Part shown: in pieces, positions 6,776-16,081 of the stretch
How positions within the stretch are numbered: the stretch's first letter is position 1
How the letters are laid out: each line of letters begins with the position of its first letter
Assembly (NCBI GenBank): GCA_028693775.1
Contig: JAQUUS010000001.1
Span: 1-24,315 of the forward strand
Length of the DNA: 24,315 nucleotides
DNA from: Alphaproteobacteria bacterium
GTDB taxonomy: Bacteria; Pseudomonadota; Alphaproteobacteria; UBA9219
Direction of reading: 5' to 3'
Position numbers and translations under genes: made by a program
The notes under the pieces: generated by a model
Seen by the model: only the letters and a program-made list of their open reading frames with translations
Databases searched by the model: none
Told to the model about the DNA's origin: nothing

Positions 6776-7143
6776 TAGAGCACTTCCTCTGCCAAGGAGA
6801 TAATTTTCATGAAGCCGAGGCTGCGCAGTTCGCGCGTCACCGGCCCAAAGATACGGGTTCCAATCGGTTCCAGTTCCTTGTTGATCAACACCGCCGCGTT
6901 GCGGTCGAAGCGGATCACCGTCCCGTCCTTGCGGCGCAAGGGATAGCTCTGGCGGACGATCACGGCCTTGTGCACGTCGCCCTTCTTCACCTTGCCGCGG
7001 GGAATAGCGTCGCGAACGGAGATAACGATGATATCGCCGATCTTCGCCGTGGTGCGATGCGAGCCGCCCGGAACCTTGATGCAGCATACAGCTTTCGCGC
7101 CGCTGTTGTCCGCTACATCAAGTACTGTTTCCATCTGAATCAT
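6775..7143 (-). CDS. rplN: 50S ribosomal protein L14
   Basis: L14 sits at the subunit interface and, in other bacteria, is the docking site of the silencing factor RsfS. The 122-residue product is highly conserved: MIQMETVLDVADNSGAKAV at the start, GDIIVISVRDAIPRGKVKKG in the middle and RIFGPVTRELRSLGFMKIIS at the end. The length is exactly as in E. coli L14 (about 123). AGGG lies six bases before ATG, 24 bases from the rpsQ stop. Confidence 0.97.
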   Translation of the reverse strand: MIQMETVLDVADNSGAKAVCCIKVPGGSHRTTAKIGDIIVISVRDAIPRGKVKKGDVHKAVIVRQSYPLRRKDGTVIRFDRNAAVLINKELEPIGTRIFGPVTRELRSLGFMKIISLAEEVL

Positions 7144-7167
7144 GATGATACCCTATTCATAAAACCG

Positions 7168-7437
7168 TTACTTGGCCGCTTTATTCGCGGGTTTCTTTTC
7201 AACCGCCTTTTCCGTGACGAGCATCCAGCGCTTGCGCTTGCTGATGGGCGCGCATTCGATGATCTCGACGAGATCGCCCACCTTCTTGCTGTTGGCTTCG
7301 TCATGCGCCGCATACTTCTTCGAACGACGGATGTACTTCTTGTAAATCGGATGCATAACGCGGCGCTCAACCAAAACCGTTATGGTTTTGTCGCCCTTGT
7401 CACTCACAACCGTACCCTGCAATACGCGACGCGGCAT
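7168..7437 (-). CDS. rpsQ: 30S ribosomal protein S17
   Basis: S17 is a primary 16S rRNA-binding protein of the small subunit body. ATG at 7437 gives 89 residues starting MPRRVLQGTVVSDKGDKTITV, the family-typical beginning (20-residue excerpt: MPRRVLQGTVVSDKGDKTIT). A longer frame from 7506 would lie within rpmC and is rejected. The OB-fold continues through RRVMHPIYKKYIRRSKKYAAHD and the PISKRKRWML signature, followed by a lysine/alanine tail. The ribosome binding site GAGGGG is encoded by the last codons of rpmC, whose stop is one base away. Confidence 0.96.
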   Translation of the reverse strand: MPRRVLQGTVVSDKGDKTITVLVERRVMHPIYKKYIRRSKKYAAHDEANSKKVGDLVEIIECAPISKRKRWMLVTEKAVEKKPANKAAK

Positions 7438-7438
7438 G

Positions 7439-7669
7439 TTATTTCCCCTCTTTCTTGGACCCGGCGGCACGTTTCCGCTCGCCGACGACCGTCGTAATTT
7501 GAGCAATTTCCTTCCGGACGTGGCTTACGCGCGCCGTATTGGCTAGCTGGCCTGTGGCCTTCTGGAAACGCAGGTTGAACTGTTCCTTGCGCAGTTCGCC
7601 CAGGCGCTCTTCGAGCTCCTTGTCCGTCTTGGTCCGCACATCGGCGGTTTTTACTGTGTTCTTGGCCAT
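7439..7669 (-). CDS. rpmC: 50S ribosomal protein L29
   Basis: L29 lies near the polypeptide exit tunnel next to L23. The 76-residue product is the expected two-helix coiled hairpin: TDKELEERLGELRKEQFNLR, then QLANTARVSHVRKEIAQI, then a basic tail. It is about 10 residues longer than E. coli L29, mostly at the C-terminus (GERKRAAGSKKEGK). GAGGG precedes ATG by about eight bases. The final codons double as the rpsQ ribosome binding site. Confidence 0.95.
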   Translation of the reverse strand: MAKNTVKTADVRTKTDKELEERLGELRKEQFNLRFQKATGQLANTARVSHVRKEIAQITTVVGERKRAAGSKKEGK

Positions 7670-7694
7670 AATCTATGCCCTCTTCCTAACTCTC

Positions 7695-8105
7695 TTACGC
7701 CATACGCTTGACGAATTTCGACTTCACCGGCAGCTTCGCGGAGGCAAGGGTGAATGCTTCCCTGGCCACGGCTTCCGACACGCCGTCCATTTCGAACATG
7801 ATGCGGCCCGGATGAACGCGGCTAACCCAGAATTCCGGAGCCCCTTTGCCGGATCCCATGCGGACTTCGGCCGGTTTCTTCGACACGGGAACGTCCGGGA
7901 AAATCAGAATCCACAGACGGCCTTGACGCTTCATCGCACGGGTGATGGCGCGACGAGCCGCTTCGATTTGGCGGGCCGTGACGCGTTCCGGTTCAAGAGC
8001 CTTGAGCCCGAACGAGCCGTAGCTCAACTTGAAGCCGCCCTTGGCCGCGCCGTGAATGCGGCCCTTGTGCGCCTTGCGATACTTGGTGTTTTTCGGTTGC
8101 ATCAT
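7695..8105 (-). CDS. rplP: 50S ribosomal protein L16
   Basis: L16 organises the A-site region of the large subunit. The 136-residue product is the standard length. It shows MMQPKNTKYRKAHKGRIHG, the ARRAITRAMKRQGRLWI block, GSGKGAPEFWVSRVHPGR and a normal C-terminus. The VRMGSGKG segment holds the arginine that is hydroxylated in some bacteria. Two adjacent ATG codons (8105, 8102) are possible; the first matches the family length and is better spaced from AGGT. Confidence 0.96.
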   Translation of the reverse strand: MMQPKNTKYRKAHKGRIHGAAKGGFKLSYGSFGLKALEPERVTARQIEAARRAITRAMKRQGRLWILIFPDVPVSKKPAEVRMGSGKGAPEFWVSRVHPGRIMFEMDGVSEAVAREAFTLASAKLPVKSKFVKRMA

Positions 8106-8125
8106 GATCGTAAACCTACTCTATC

Positions 8126-8827
8126 TTATTGCTGACGCTGCGCTTGCTGTTGCTGGCCGCCTTCCGTCTGGCGCTTCTCGTGAGCCAGAGGATCGTGCTC
8201 CAGAATTTCGCCGCGGAAGATCCAGACCTTCACGCCGCAGGTACCCATCGTCGTAAACGCCGTCGCCACGCCGTAATCGACGTCGGCGCGCAACGTGTGA
8301 AGCGGCACGCGACCTTCGCGGTACCATTCCATGCGCGCAATTTCCGCGCCGCCCAAACGTCCGCCGCAGTTGATGCGGATGCCCAGAGCTCCTGCACGAA
8401 GCGCCGATTGCACTGCGCGCTTCATGGCGCGGCGGAAACCGATGCGACGTTCAAGCTGATCGGCAATGCCCGCCGCAACGAGCTTGGCGTCGATGTCGGG
8501 CTTGCGCACTTCGACGATGTTCAGGTTCACTTCGGCCGAGGTCATTTTACTGAGCTCGCCGCGAAGCTTCTCGATGTCGGCGCCCTTCTTGCCGATAATC
8601 ACGCCGGGACGCGCGGAATGAATGGTCACGCGGGCGATCTTCGCCGGGCGTTCGATGACGATCCGCGACACGCTCGCGACCTTGCCGATCTGCTTGGTCA
8701 GATAATCGCGAATGCGAAAATCCTCATGCAACAGTTTTCCGTAGTTTTCGTGAGCGGCAAACCAGCGGCTGTCCCACGTACGGTTGATCCCAAGACGCAT
8801 GCCGATCGGATTGACTTTTTGACCCAT
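8126..8827 (-). CDS. rpsC: 30S ribosomal protein S3
   Basis: S3 forms part of the mRNA entry channel and has helicase-associated residues. The 233-residue product contains the canonical MGQKVNPIGMRLGINRTWDS start, the KH domain loop (GVIIGKKGADIEKLR), ADQLERRIGFRRAMKRAVQS and the C-terminal TTMGTCGVKVWIFRGE block. The last 20 residues form a glutamine-rich tail (TEGGQQQQAQRQQ), a lineage-specific extension. The gene begins two bases after the rplV stop, so translation is probably coupled. Confidence 0.97.
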   Translation of the reverse strand: MGQKVNPIGMRLGINRTWDSRWFAAHENYGKLLHEDFRIRDYLTKQIGKVASVSRIVIERPAKIARVTIHSARPGVIIGKKGADIEKLRGELSKMTSAEVNLNIVEVRKPDIDAKLVAAGIADQLERRIGFRRAMKRAVQSALRAGALGIRINCGGRLGGAEIARMEWYREGRVPLHTLRADVDYGVATAFTTMGTCGVKVWIFRGEILEHDPLAHEKRQTEGGQQQQAQRQQ

Positions 8828-8829
8828 AT

Positions 8830-9306
8830 TCAGGCTCCCGCTTTCGCTGAAGCTTCGGCAGGCTTGCCCGCTTTAGCTTTTTTCGTTTCGGATTTCTTCG
8901 AGAAGCTGCGCGCGCGCTTGGCGGACAGTTCCTTATCTGCTTCGCGTTCCTTGACGACAACCGTCAGGTTGCTGAAAGGCTTTTCGATGCCGGCGCTCTT
9001 GCCACGACCGCGCGTATGGAAGCGCTTCATCACGAACGAACGGCCAACCCACGCTTCGGCGACGTACAGCTTGTCGACGTCGAGGTTGTGGTTGTTTTCC
9101 GCGTTCGCGATCGCCGCCTGCAGCACTTTCTTCACTTCGTCGGAGACGCGGCGCTTTTCGAACGTCAGCAGCGTCAGGGCCGTCGAGGCGCTCTTGCCGC
9201 GAATGGTCTGCGCGACGAGGTTCAGCTTGCGGGCGCTCGAACGCACCGCCTTCGCTTTCGCCAATGCGCCTTTTTCCTTGCGCAACGTGTCTTTCAAATG
9301 TGCCAT
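8830..9306 (-). CDS. rplV: 50S ribosomal protein L22
   Basis: L22 lines the polypeptide exit tunnel with a long beta-hairpin. The body is typical: AVRSSARKLNLVAQTIRGKS, AIANAENNHNLDVDKLYV, then the hairpin and end in GRGKSAGIEKPFSNLTVVV. At 158 residues it is longer than E. coli L22 (110 residues). The extra is a C-terminal alanine/lysine-rich tail from about residue 122 (KRARSFSKKSETKKAKAG and onward), probably disordered. AAGGA overlaps the rpsS stop. No break is seen in the tunnel loop. Confidence 0.95.
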   Translation of the reverse strand: MAHLKDTLRKEKGALAKAKAVRSSARKLNLVAQTIRGKSASTALTLLTFEKRRVSDEVKKVLQAAIANAENNHNLDVDKLYVAEAWVGRSFVMKRFHTRGRGKSAGIEKPFSNLTVVVKEREADKELSAKRARSFSKKSETKKAKAGKPAEASAKAGA

Positions 9307-9311
9307 GATCC

Positions 9312-9599
9312 TTAAGCCCCCGCCTTTTCAGCCTTCTTTTCGGCGACGCTGTGCGCCTTGAACATGCGCGTGGGCGCAAATTCGCCGAACTTGTGGCCGA
9401 TCATATTTTCCGTGACCGATACGGGCAGGAATTTGTTGCCGTTGTATACGCCGAAGGTCAGCCCGACAAACTGGGGCAGAATCGTCGACCGACGCGACCA
9501 GATCTTGATGATCTCATTGCGCCCCGACGAACGGGACTTATCCGCTTTCTTGAGCAGATAGCCATCGACGAACGGGCCTTTCCATACTGAACGTGACAT
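9312..9599 (-). CDS. rpsS: 30S ribosomal protein S19
   Basis: S19 lies in the head of the small subunit and bridges to the large subunit. The 95-residue product has the standard MSRSVWKGPFVDGYLLKKAD start, SRRSTILPQFVGLTFGVYNG and the signature MIGHKFGEFAPTRMFKAHS. The length is normal (E. coli 92). AAGGA precedes the start. There is a 52-base gap to rplB, the largest within the S10 part after the tuf-rpsJ gap, and I see no promoter or hairpin in it. Confidence 0.97.
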   Translation of the reverse strand: MSRSVWKGPFVDGYLLKKADKSRSSGRNEIIKIWSRRSTILPQFVGLTFGVYNGNKFLPVSVTENMIGHKFGEFAPTRMFKAHSVAEKKAEKAGA

Positions 9600-9651
9600 C
9601 TCTCGTTTCCTTCTAAAAAGTCAACTCCGGGCTCGCGCCCTTTGGTATTCC

Positions 9652-10497
9652 TTACGACGCCTGATTATCCTTGCGCTTGTTCGAGCGGCGAATAATCCAG
9701 CGGTTCGTACGCTTGTTGTTGCGGGTCTTCTTGCCCTTCGTTCCCTTGCCCCACGGGGTCACCGGATGGCGAGCCGCTGCGGACTTGCCTTCGCCGCCGC
9801 CGTGCGGATGGTCGACAGGGTTCATGGCGCAACCGCGAACCGTCGGGCGAATGCCCTTCCAGCGATTGCGTCCGGCCTTGCCCGTTTGCTCGTTGGAATG
9901 ATCGGCGTTCGAAACCGCTCCAACCGTCGCCATGCATTCCTGCGGAACGATGCGAAGTTCGCCCGATCCGAGCTTGACTTGCACAACGCCCGTGTCGCGG
10001 CCGACGATCTGGACATAGGCTCCGGCCGAACGGGCCAGCTGCCCGCCCTTGCCGGGCTTCATTTCGACGTTATGGACAATCGTGCCGACCGGGATGTTCT
10101 TGATCAGCATCGCGTTGCCGGGCTTCACGTCAACCTTGTTGCCCGCGACAACCACATCGCCCTTGTTGATGCGCTGCGGAGCCAGAATGTACGCTTGCGT
10201 ACCGTCTTCGTAGGTCACCAGAGCGATGAACGCCGTGCGGTTCGGATCGTATTCGAGGCGCTCGACACGCGCTTCCATGCCGAACTTGCGGCGCTTGAAA
10301 TCGATCACGCGATAGCGGCGCGAGTGTCCGCCGCCGATATGACGCGTCGTGATGCGGCCCTTGTTGTTGCGTCCGCCGGTCTTTGTCAGGCCTTCGGTCA
10401 ACTGCTTGACGGGCTTACCCTTCCACAATTCGGAACGATCCACCTGAATAAGCTGGCGGAGGCCGGGGGTTACGGGTTTGTAATGTTTAAGTGCCAT
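9652..10497 (-). CDS. rplB: 50S ribosomal protein L2
   Basis: L2 is a core large-subunit protein close to the peptidyl transferase centre. The 281-residue product has both OB and SH3-like domains. It also has the conserved MNPVDHPHGGGEGKS loop that carries the essential histidine. The C-terminus (GKKTRNNKRTNRWIIRRSNK, then KRKDNQAS) is a few residues longer than in E. coli (273). AGAGG precedes ATG at 10497, 15 bases from rplW. Confidence 0.97.
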   Translation of the reverse strand: MALKHYKPVTPGLRQLIQVDRSELWKGKPVKQLTEGLTKTGGRNNKGRITTRHIGGGHSRRYRVIDFKRRKFGMEARVERLEYDPNRTAFIALVTYEDGTQAYILAPQRINKGDVVVAGNKVDVKPGNAMLIKNIPVGTIVHNVEMKPGKGGQLARSAGAYVQIVGRDTGVVQVKLGSGELRIVPQECMATVGAVSNADHSNEQTGKAGRNRWKGIRPTVRGCAMNPVDHPHGGGEGKSAAARHPVTPWGKGTKGKKTRNNKRTNRWIIRRSNKRKDNQAS

Positions 10498-10512
10498 AAT
10501 TCAACCTCTGCC

Positions 10513-10824
10513 TTAGACGCCGGTTTGCATGTCGATGGTGTTGCCCTCGGCCAGCGTGACGATCGCAATCTTTTCGTCACTGCGGTAGCCGACACGGCCA
10601 CGGAAACGCTTCGTCTTGCCCATACGGTTGTGGGTGTTGACGTCCGTGACCTTGACACTGAACAAAGCCTCGATAGCCGACTTGATAACGGGTTTCGTCG
10701 CTTCGCGCGCAACGCGGAACGTGTACTGGCGGTTCGCCGTCACGTTGGTCGCCTTTTCCGTAATCACGGGCGACAGGATCACGCCATAGTGCGCGGCGGT
10801 TGGTGTTGCGGACTTGCTGCTCAT
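10513..10824 (-). CDS. rplW: 50S ribosomal protein L23
   Basis: L23 sits at the tunnel exit and is the docking site for signal recognition particle and trigger factor. The 103-residue product contains YGVILSPVITEKATNV, the central KPVIKSAIEALFSVKVTDVN, NHRMGKTKRFRGR-like basic loop (seen as NTHNRMGKTKRFRGRVG) and a short C-terminal strand. It starts with an ATGA overlap: its start codon overlaps the rplD stop by four bases, a strong sign of translational coupling. Confidence 0.96.
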   Translation of the reverse strand: MSSKSATPTAAHYGVILSPVITEKATNVTANRQYTFRVAREATKPVIKSAIEALFSVKVTDVNTHNRMGKTKRFRGRVGYRSDEKIAIVTLAEGNTIDMQTGV

Positions 10825-11441
10825 TTCAGCCTCTCTTGCAATTGCTCAACCGCGTTCTTGGTCAGAACCAAAACGTCGCGGCGGAGGATCTCATACACAT
10901 TGGCGCCCTGCTCAGGCAGAACGTCGATATGCGGTATGTTCCGGGCGGCCTTGGAGAAATTGGGGTCCAGGTTCGCTCCGTCGATGATCAGGGCCGACGC
11001 AAAGCCAAGCTTGGCAAACTTCGCGGCCAGATCCTTGGTCTTGTGCGTATCGATTTTCGCCGAGTCGAGAACGACCAACTTGCCGTCCTGCTGCTTCGAC
11101 GCAAGCGCCATGCACAGCGCAAGCTTGCGGACCTGCTTGGGAAGATCGTGCGCATGATCGCGGACAACCGGCCCAAAGATCACGCCGCCCTTGCGGAACT
11201 GCGCAGAACGCAGGCTGCCCTGACGCGCATGCCCCGTTCCCTTCTGGGCCCAAGGCTTCTTGGTCGTGCCGCTAACTTCGCCAATCTGCTTGGCTTTGTG
11301 ATTGCCGGAGCGACGCTTGGCGAGCTGCCAGTTGACCGTGCGCGTCAAAATGTCGCGGCGCGGCGTTACGCCGAAAACGTCGTCGAGCAGATCGATCGTG
11401 CCGACTTCCTTGTTATCGAGACTTTTTACTGTCGTCTTCAT
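10821..11441 (-). CDS. rplD: 50S ribosomal protein L4
   Basis: L4 reaches into the exit tunnel and, in E. coli, controls the S10 operon by attenuation and translational repression. ATG at 11441 is chosen (206 residues, MKTTVKSLDNKEVGTI), because AGGTGG lies eight bases upstream. A GTG at 11453 would overlap that site. The tunnel-loop region is typical: KKPWAQKGTGHARQGSLRS and FRKGGVIFGPVVRDH. The C-terminal Rossmann-like half follows. No E. coli-like S10 leader could be recognised upstream of rpsJ, so autogenous control by L4 is undetermined. Confidence 0.96.
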   Translation of the reverse strand: MKTTVKSLDNKEVGTIDLLDDVFGVTPRRDILTRTVNWQLAKRRSGNHKAKQIGEVSGTTKKPWAQKGTGHARQGSLRSAQFRKGGVIFGPVVRDHAHDLPKQVRKLALCMALASKQQDGKLVVLDSAKIDTHKTKDLAAKFAKLGFASALIIDGANLDPNFSKAARNIPHIDVLPEQGANVYEILRRDVLVLTKNAVEQLQERLK

Positions 11442-11455
11442 CTTTATACCCACCT

Positions 11456-12193
11456 TTAAGCTGCGGCGCCGGCGTTGTTATCGGCTTTCGCTTCGCCCTT
11501 GGCCTTCAGACCTGCGGGAAGCGGCGCCTCTTTGGGACGAACACGCTTCACTGCATCGCGAACGAAAACATAACCGTTGTCGGGGCCGGGAACGGCACCC
11601 TTCACCATAATAACGTTCAATTCCGGATCCACAGAAACGACCTTCAAGTTCAACGTCGTTACGCTTGTGTTGCCCATATGGCCCGGCATTTTCTTGCCCG
11701 CAAACGTGCGGCCCGGATCCTGACGCTGACCGGTCGATCCGGGGCTGCGATGCGAAACCGAAACACCGTGGGTCGCGCGCAAACCGTGGAAATCCCAACG
11801 CTTCATGACACCCGCAAAGCCTTTGCCGATCGTAACTGCGGTCACGTCGACATACTGGCCGGGAACAAAGTGCGCGGCGGACAGTTCTGCGCCCACTTCC
11901 AGAAGCGCGTCGTCACTGACGCGGAACTCGGCAAGCTTCATCTTGGGCTCAACCTTCGCCTTGGCGAATACGCCCTTCTGAGCCTTGGACACGTTCTTGA
12001 CCTTGGCTTTGCCATAGCCCAGCTGAACCGCCGTGTAGCCATTCTTTTCGGCCGTGCAAACACCCGTCACCTGAACCTCGTCCAGCTTCAAGACCGTCAC
12101 CGGAATGTGCTCGCCCGCTTCGTTGAAAATGCGGGTCATGCCGACCTTTTTCGTAATCAGCCCGGTACGCTGAGATTTTTTTGTCTGTGCCAT
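11456..12193 (-). CDS. rplC: 50S ribosomal protein L3
   Basis: L3 is one of the first proteins to bind 23S rRNA, and its long loop reaches toward the A-site. The product of 245 residues starts MAQTKKSQRTGLITKKVGMT, the alphaproteobacterial style. It carries the loop GSTGQRQDPGRTFAGKKMPG, which includes the glutamine region methylated in E. coli. The C-terminus has an extra tail rich in alanine and lysine (LKAKGEAKADNNAGAAA), making it longer than E. coli L3 (209). GAGGA overlaps the rpsJ stop (TAAGAGGA). Confidence 0.96.
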   Translation of the reverse strand: MAQTKKSQRTGLITKKVGMTRIFNEAGEHIPVTVLKLDEVQVTGVCTAEKNGYTAVQLGYGKAKVKNVSKAQKGVFAKAKVEPKMKLAEFRVSDDALLEVGAELSAAHFVPGQYVDVTAVTIGKGFAGVMKRWDFHGLRATHGVSVSHRSPGSTGQRQDPGRTFAGKKMPGHMGNTSVTTLNLKVVSVDPELNVIMVKGAVPGPDNGYVFVRDAVKRVRPKEAPLPAGLKAKGEAKADNNAGAAA

Positions 12194-12202
12194 AGCGTCC
12201 TC

Positions 12203-12511
12203 TTAAACCCTGATCTCAACATCGACGCCCGCAGCCAGATCGATCTTCGACAACGCGTCGATCGTTTGCGGCGTAGGCTCAATAATGTCCAATAGACGGC
12301 GATGCGTACGGATTTCAAACTGCTCGCGCGACTTCTTATCGACGTGCGGGCCGCGATTGACCGTAAAACGCTCGAACCACGTCGGCAGCGGAATCGGGCC
12401 GCGTACCTGTGCGCCCGTGCGCTTGGCCGTGCTGATGATCTCGCTCACCGACTGATCCAGCGTGCGATGATCAAACGCTTTCAAGCGTATGCGTATCGTT
12501 TGCGTATCCAT
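12203..12511 (-). CDS. rpsJ: 30S ribosomal protein S10
   Basis: S10 is a small-subunit head protein and also the NusE component of antitermination complexes. The 102-residue product shows TIRIRLKAFDHRTLDQSV, GAQVRGPIPLPT and VDKKSREQFEIRTHRRLLDI, all typical. The tip loop reads LPTWFERFTVNRG, where many relatives have an arginine plus a small or basic residue (PTR-ERFTV). This is a mild oddity at a position of known functional importance. GAGG precedes ATG by about eight bases. A 220-base gap separates it from tuf. Confidence 0.97.
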   Translation of the reverse strand: MDTQTIRIRLKAFDHRTLDQSVSEIISTAKRTGAQVRGPIPLPTWFERFTVNRGPHVDKKSREQFEIRTHRRLLDIIEPTPQTIDALSKIDLAAGVDVEIRV

Positions 12512-12731
12512 GTTTAAAACCTCAAATCCCGTTTCTTTGAGCCCTTGAGCTCGAATTCTTTGCCGCCTCTTATCCGATGCGGCCTTTGCACAATGGGGCT
12601 GCTTTCTTTGCTTTGGACGCTCTTCTTATTGCGCCCTACCCCGTCTCCGAACAATGCGCCGTGTTCTTAAAACCTTTTGCTCTCACGAGGCTCTGCGCGC
12701 CCCCTTTCGGGGGGCGCGTGAACCTTGCTTG
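12512..12731 (-). other. tuf-rpsJ intergenic region with a GC-rich hairpin
   Basis: This is the only long gap in the translation block. Just after the tuf stop, a perfect 9-bp inverted repeat (12696-12704 with 12710-12718, loop TTTCG) forms a very stable hairpin on the minus strand. No T-run follows, so it is not a standard intrinsic terminator. It may be a processing or stability element, or part of a regulatory leader of the S10 section. I could not find a convincing promoter in the rest. Confidence 0.5.
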
Positions 12732-13919
<1,188 letters not shown>

Positions 13920-13987
13920 TTTACTCTCCGTTGTTCTCTCAGTTGCGGTTGACTAATAACTTACTTATTTCTTCTATCCTTACGGCG

Positions 13988-16069
13988 TTACCCTGCCATC
14001 TTCGCTTTGACTTCCGCAGCGATGGCTGCCGGGACCTGTTCGTAATGATCGAATTCCATCGTGTACATGGCGCGTCCCTGCGACATCGTGCGCAGTTTGT
14101 TGACGTACCCGAACATGTTGGCCAGAGGAACCTGCGCATCGATCGTGCGGGCGTTGCCGCGCTGATCCATGCCGTTGATCTGACCGCGGCGGCTGTTGAG
14201 GTCGCCGATCACGTCGCCCATGTATTCTTCCGGCGTCACGACTTCGACCTTCATGATCGGTTCGAGAAGCACGGGGCCTGCCTTCGGCATGCCTTCGCGG
14301 AAAGCCGCGCGGGCGGCGATTTCGAATGCCAGAGCCGACGAGTCAACGTCGTGGAAGGCGCCGTCAACCAGGGTCGCCTTGAAGTCGATGGTCGGGAAGC
14401 CAGCGATTACGCCGGTATCCTTGGCCGCTTCGAGGCCCTTGTCGACACCGGGGATGTATTCCTTCGGAACCGATCCGCCGACGACCTTGCTTTCGAACGA
14501 GTACCCCGTTCCCGGAGCGACAGGCTCGAGCTCGATGATGACGCGGGCAAACTGACCCGAACCACCGCTCTGCTTTTTGTGCGTGTAATCGACTGTGTAC
14601 TTCTTTGTGATCGTTTCGCGGTACGCAACCTGCGGCGCGCCAACGTTCACTTCGACCTTGTAGGTGCGCTGAAGGATGTCGACCTTGATTTCAAGATGCA
14701 ATTCGCCCATGCCCTTGATCGTCGTCTGGCCGGTTTCGGCGTTCGACGCGAGGCGGAACGAAGGATCTTCTTGCGCAAGGCGCAGAAGCGCGTTTGTCAT
14801 CTTGTCCTGATCGGCCTTGCTCTTCGGCTCGATGGCCATTTCGATGACGGGATCGGGGAATTCCATGCGTTCGAGAACGATGGGCTTCGCCGAATCGCAC
14901 AGCGTATCGCCGGTCGTCGTGTCCTTGAGAGCCGCCAGAGCGACGATGTCGCCGGCAAAGGCTTCCTTGACTTCTTCGCGCGTGTTCGCATGCATCAGGA
15001 GGATGCGGCCAATACGTTCGCGCTCGCCCTTGATGGTGTTCATGACGTAGGTGCCCGATTCGAGCTTGCCCGAATAAATACGGGTAAACGTCAGCGAGCC
15101 GACAAACGGATCGGTCATGATCTTGAACGCCAGCGCCGACATCGGAGCGTCGTCCGACGGCGGACGTTCGTCGTGTTCGTCCTTGTGGTCGACATGGAAG
15201 CCCTTGACCGTACCGACATCGAGCGGCGACGGGAGGTAATCGACGACAGCGTCCAGCAGCAGCTGCACGCCCTTGTTTTTGAAGGCCGATCCGCAGAGAA
15301 TCGGAACGAACTTCATCGTGATGGTGCCCTTGCGGATGCAAGCGTTGAGAACCTCGATCGAGGGCTCCTTGCCTTCCAGATAGGCTTCCATCGCGGCGTC
15401 GTCCATTTCGACGGCGGATTCAATCATTCTCTGGCGATACTCAAGAGCCTGAGCCTTCAGGTTCTCGGGAATTTCTTCGTCATGGAACTTCGCGCCCAGA
15501 GCTTCGTTTTCCCAAACAACGGCCTTCATGCGGCGAAGATCGATCACGCCTTTGAAGTCGGCTTCGGCGCCGATGGGAAGCTGAAGAACGAGAACGTTCG
15601 CGCCCAGACGGTCGCGGACCATGTCGACGCAACGCGTGAAGTTCGCGCCGATGCGGTCGAGCTTGTTCACAAACACCATGCGGGGAACGCGATACTTGTC
15701 GCCCTGACGCCACACGGTTTCGGTCTGCGGTTCGACGCCCGAAACGGCATCGAGCAGGCAAATCGCACCGTCGAGAACGCGCAAGCTGCGTTCGACTTCG
15801 ATCGTGAAGTCAACGTGTCCCGGGGTGTCGATGATGTTGATGCGGTTGTTGTTCCAGAAGCAGGTCGTGGCCGCCGACGTGATCGTGATCCCGCGTTCCT
15901 GTTCCTGTTCCATCCAGTCCATCGTGGCGGTGCCTTCGTGCACTTCGCCGATCTTGTAGGACTTGCCGGTATAATAGAGAATGCGTTCAGTCGTCGTCGT
16001 CTTACCGGCGTCAATGTGCGCCATGATGCCGATATTGCGATACTTCTCGATGGGAGTTTGACGAGCCAT
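13988..16069 (-). CDS. fusA: Elongation factor G
   Basis: EF-G drives ribosomal translocation and, with RRF, recycling. The 693-residue product is full-length. The GTPase motifs are AHIDAGKT (17-24), GITIT (60-64), DTPGH (81-85) and NKLD (135-138). The later domains contain the FES-type fold and end in the conserved QGRAMYTMEFDHYEQVP block. AAGGA overlaps the rpsG stop region (TAAGGA). The gene lies between rpsG and tuf, as in the canonical str operon. The long open frame on the opposite strand here is a codon-bias shadow. Confidence 0.98.
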   Translation of the reverse strand: MARQTPIEKYRNIGIMAHIDAGKTTTTERILYYTGKSYKIGEVHEGTATMDWMEQEQERGITITSAATTCFWNNNRINIIDTPGHVDFTIEVERSLRVLDGAICLLDAVSGVEPQTETVWRQGDKYRVPRMVFVNKLDRIGANFTRCVDMVRDRLGANVLVLQLPIGAEADFKGVIDLRRMKAVVWENEALGAKFHDEEIPENLKAQALEYRQRMIESAVEMDDAAMEAYLEGKEPSIEVLNACIRKGTITMKFVPILCGSAFKNKGVQLLLDAVVDYLPSPLDVGTVKGFHVDHKDEHDERPPSDDAPMSALAFKIMTDPFVGSLTFTRIYSGKLESGTYVMNTIKGERERIGRILLMHANTREEVKEAFAGDIVALAALKDTTTGDTLCDSAKPIVLERMEFPDPVIEMAIEPKSKADQDKMTNALLRLAQEDPSFRLASNAETGQTTIKGMGELHLEIKVDILQRTYKVEVNVGAPQVAYRETITKKYTVDYTHKKQSGGSGQFARVIIELEPVAPGTGYSFESKVVGGSVPKEYIPGVDKGLEAAKDTGVIAGFPTIDFKATLVDGAFHDVDSSALAFEIAARAAFREGMPKAGPVLLEPIMKVEVVTPEEYMGDVIGDLNSRRGQINGMDQRGNARTIDAQVPLANMFGYVNKLRTMSQGRAMYTMEFDHYEQVPAAIAAEVKAKMAG

Positions 16070-16081
16070 TGATGTGTGTCC

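Noticed and set aside
6776..7087. N-terminal extension of the rplX frame
   Set aside because: It overlaps rplN completely and has no L24 similarity; MATKLK at 6775 is the normal L24 beginning.
13931..16072. A 713-codon open frame on the plus strand opposite fusA
   Set aside because: It is the mirror of a highly expressed gene with strong codon bias; the encoded sequence is arginine/histidine/aspartate-rich without domains, and EF-G on the other strand is unmistakable. The same holds for long plus-strand frames opposite tuf, rpsC-rplV, rplB, rplE and rpsG.
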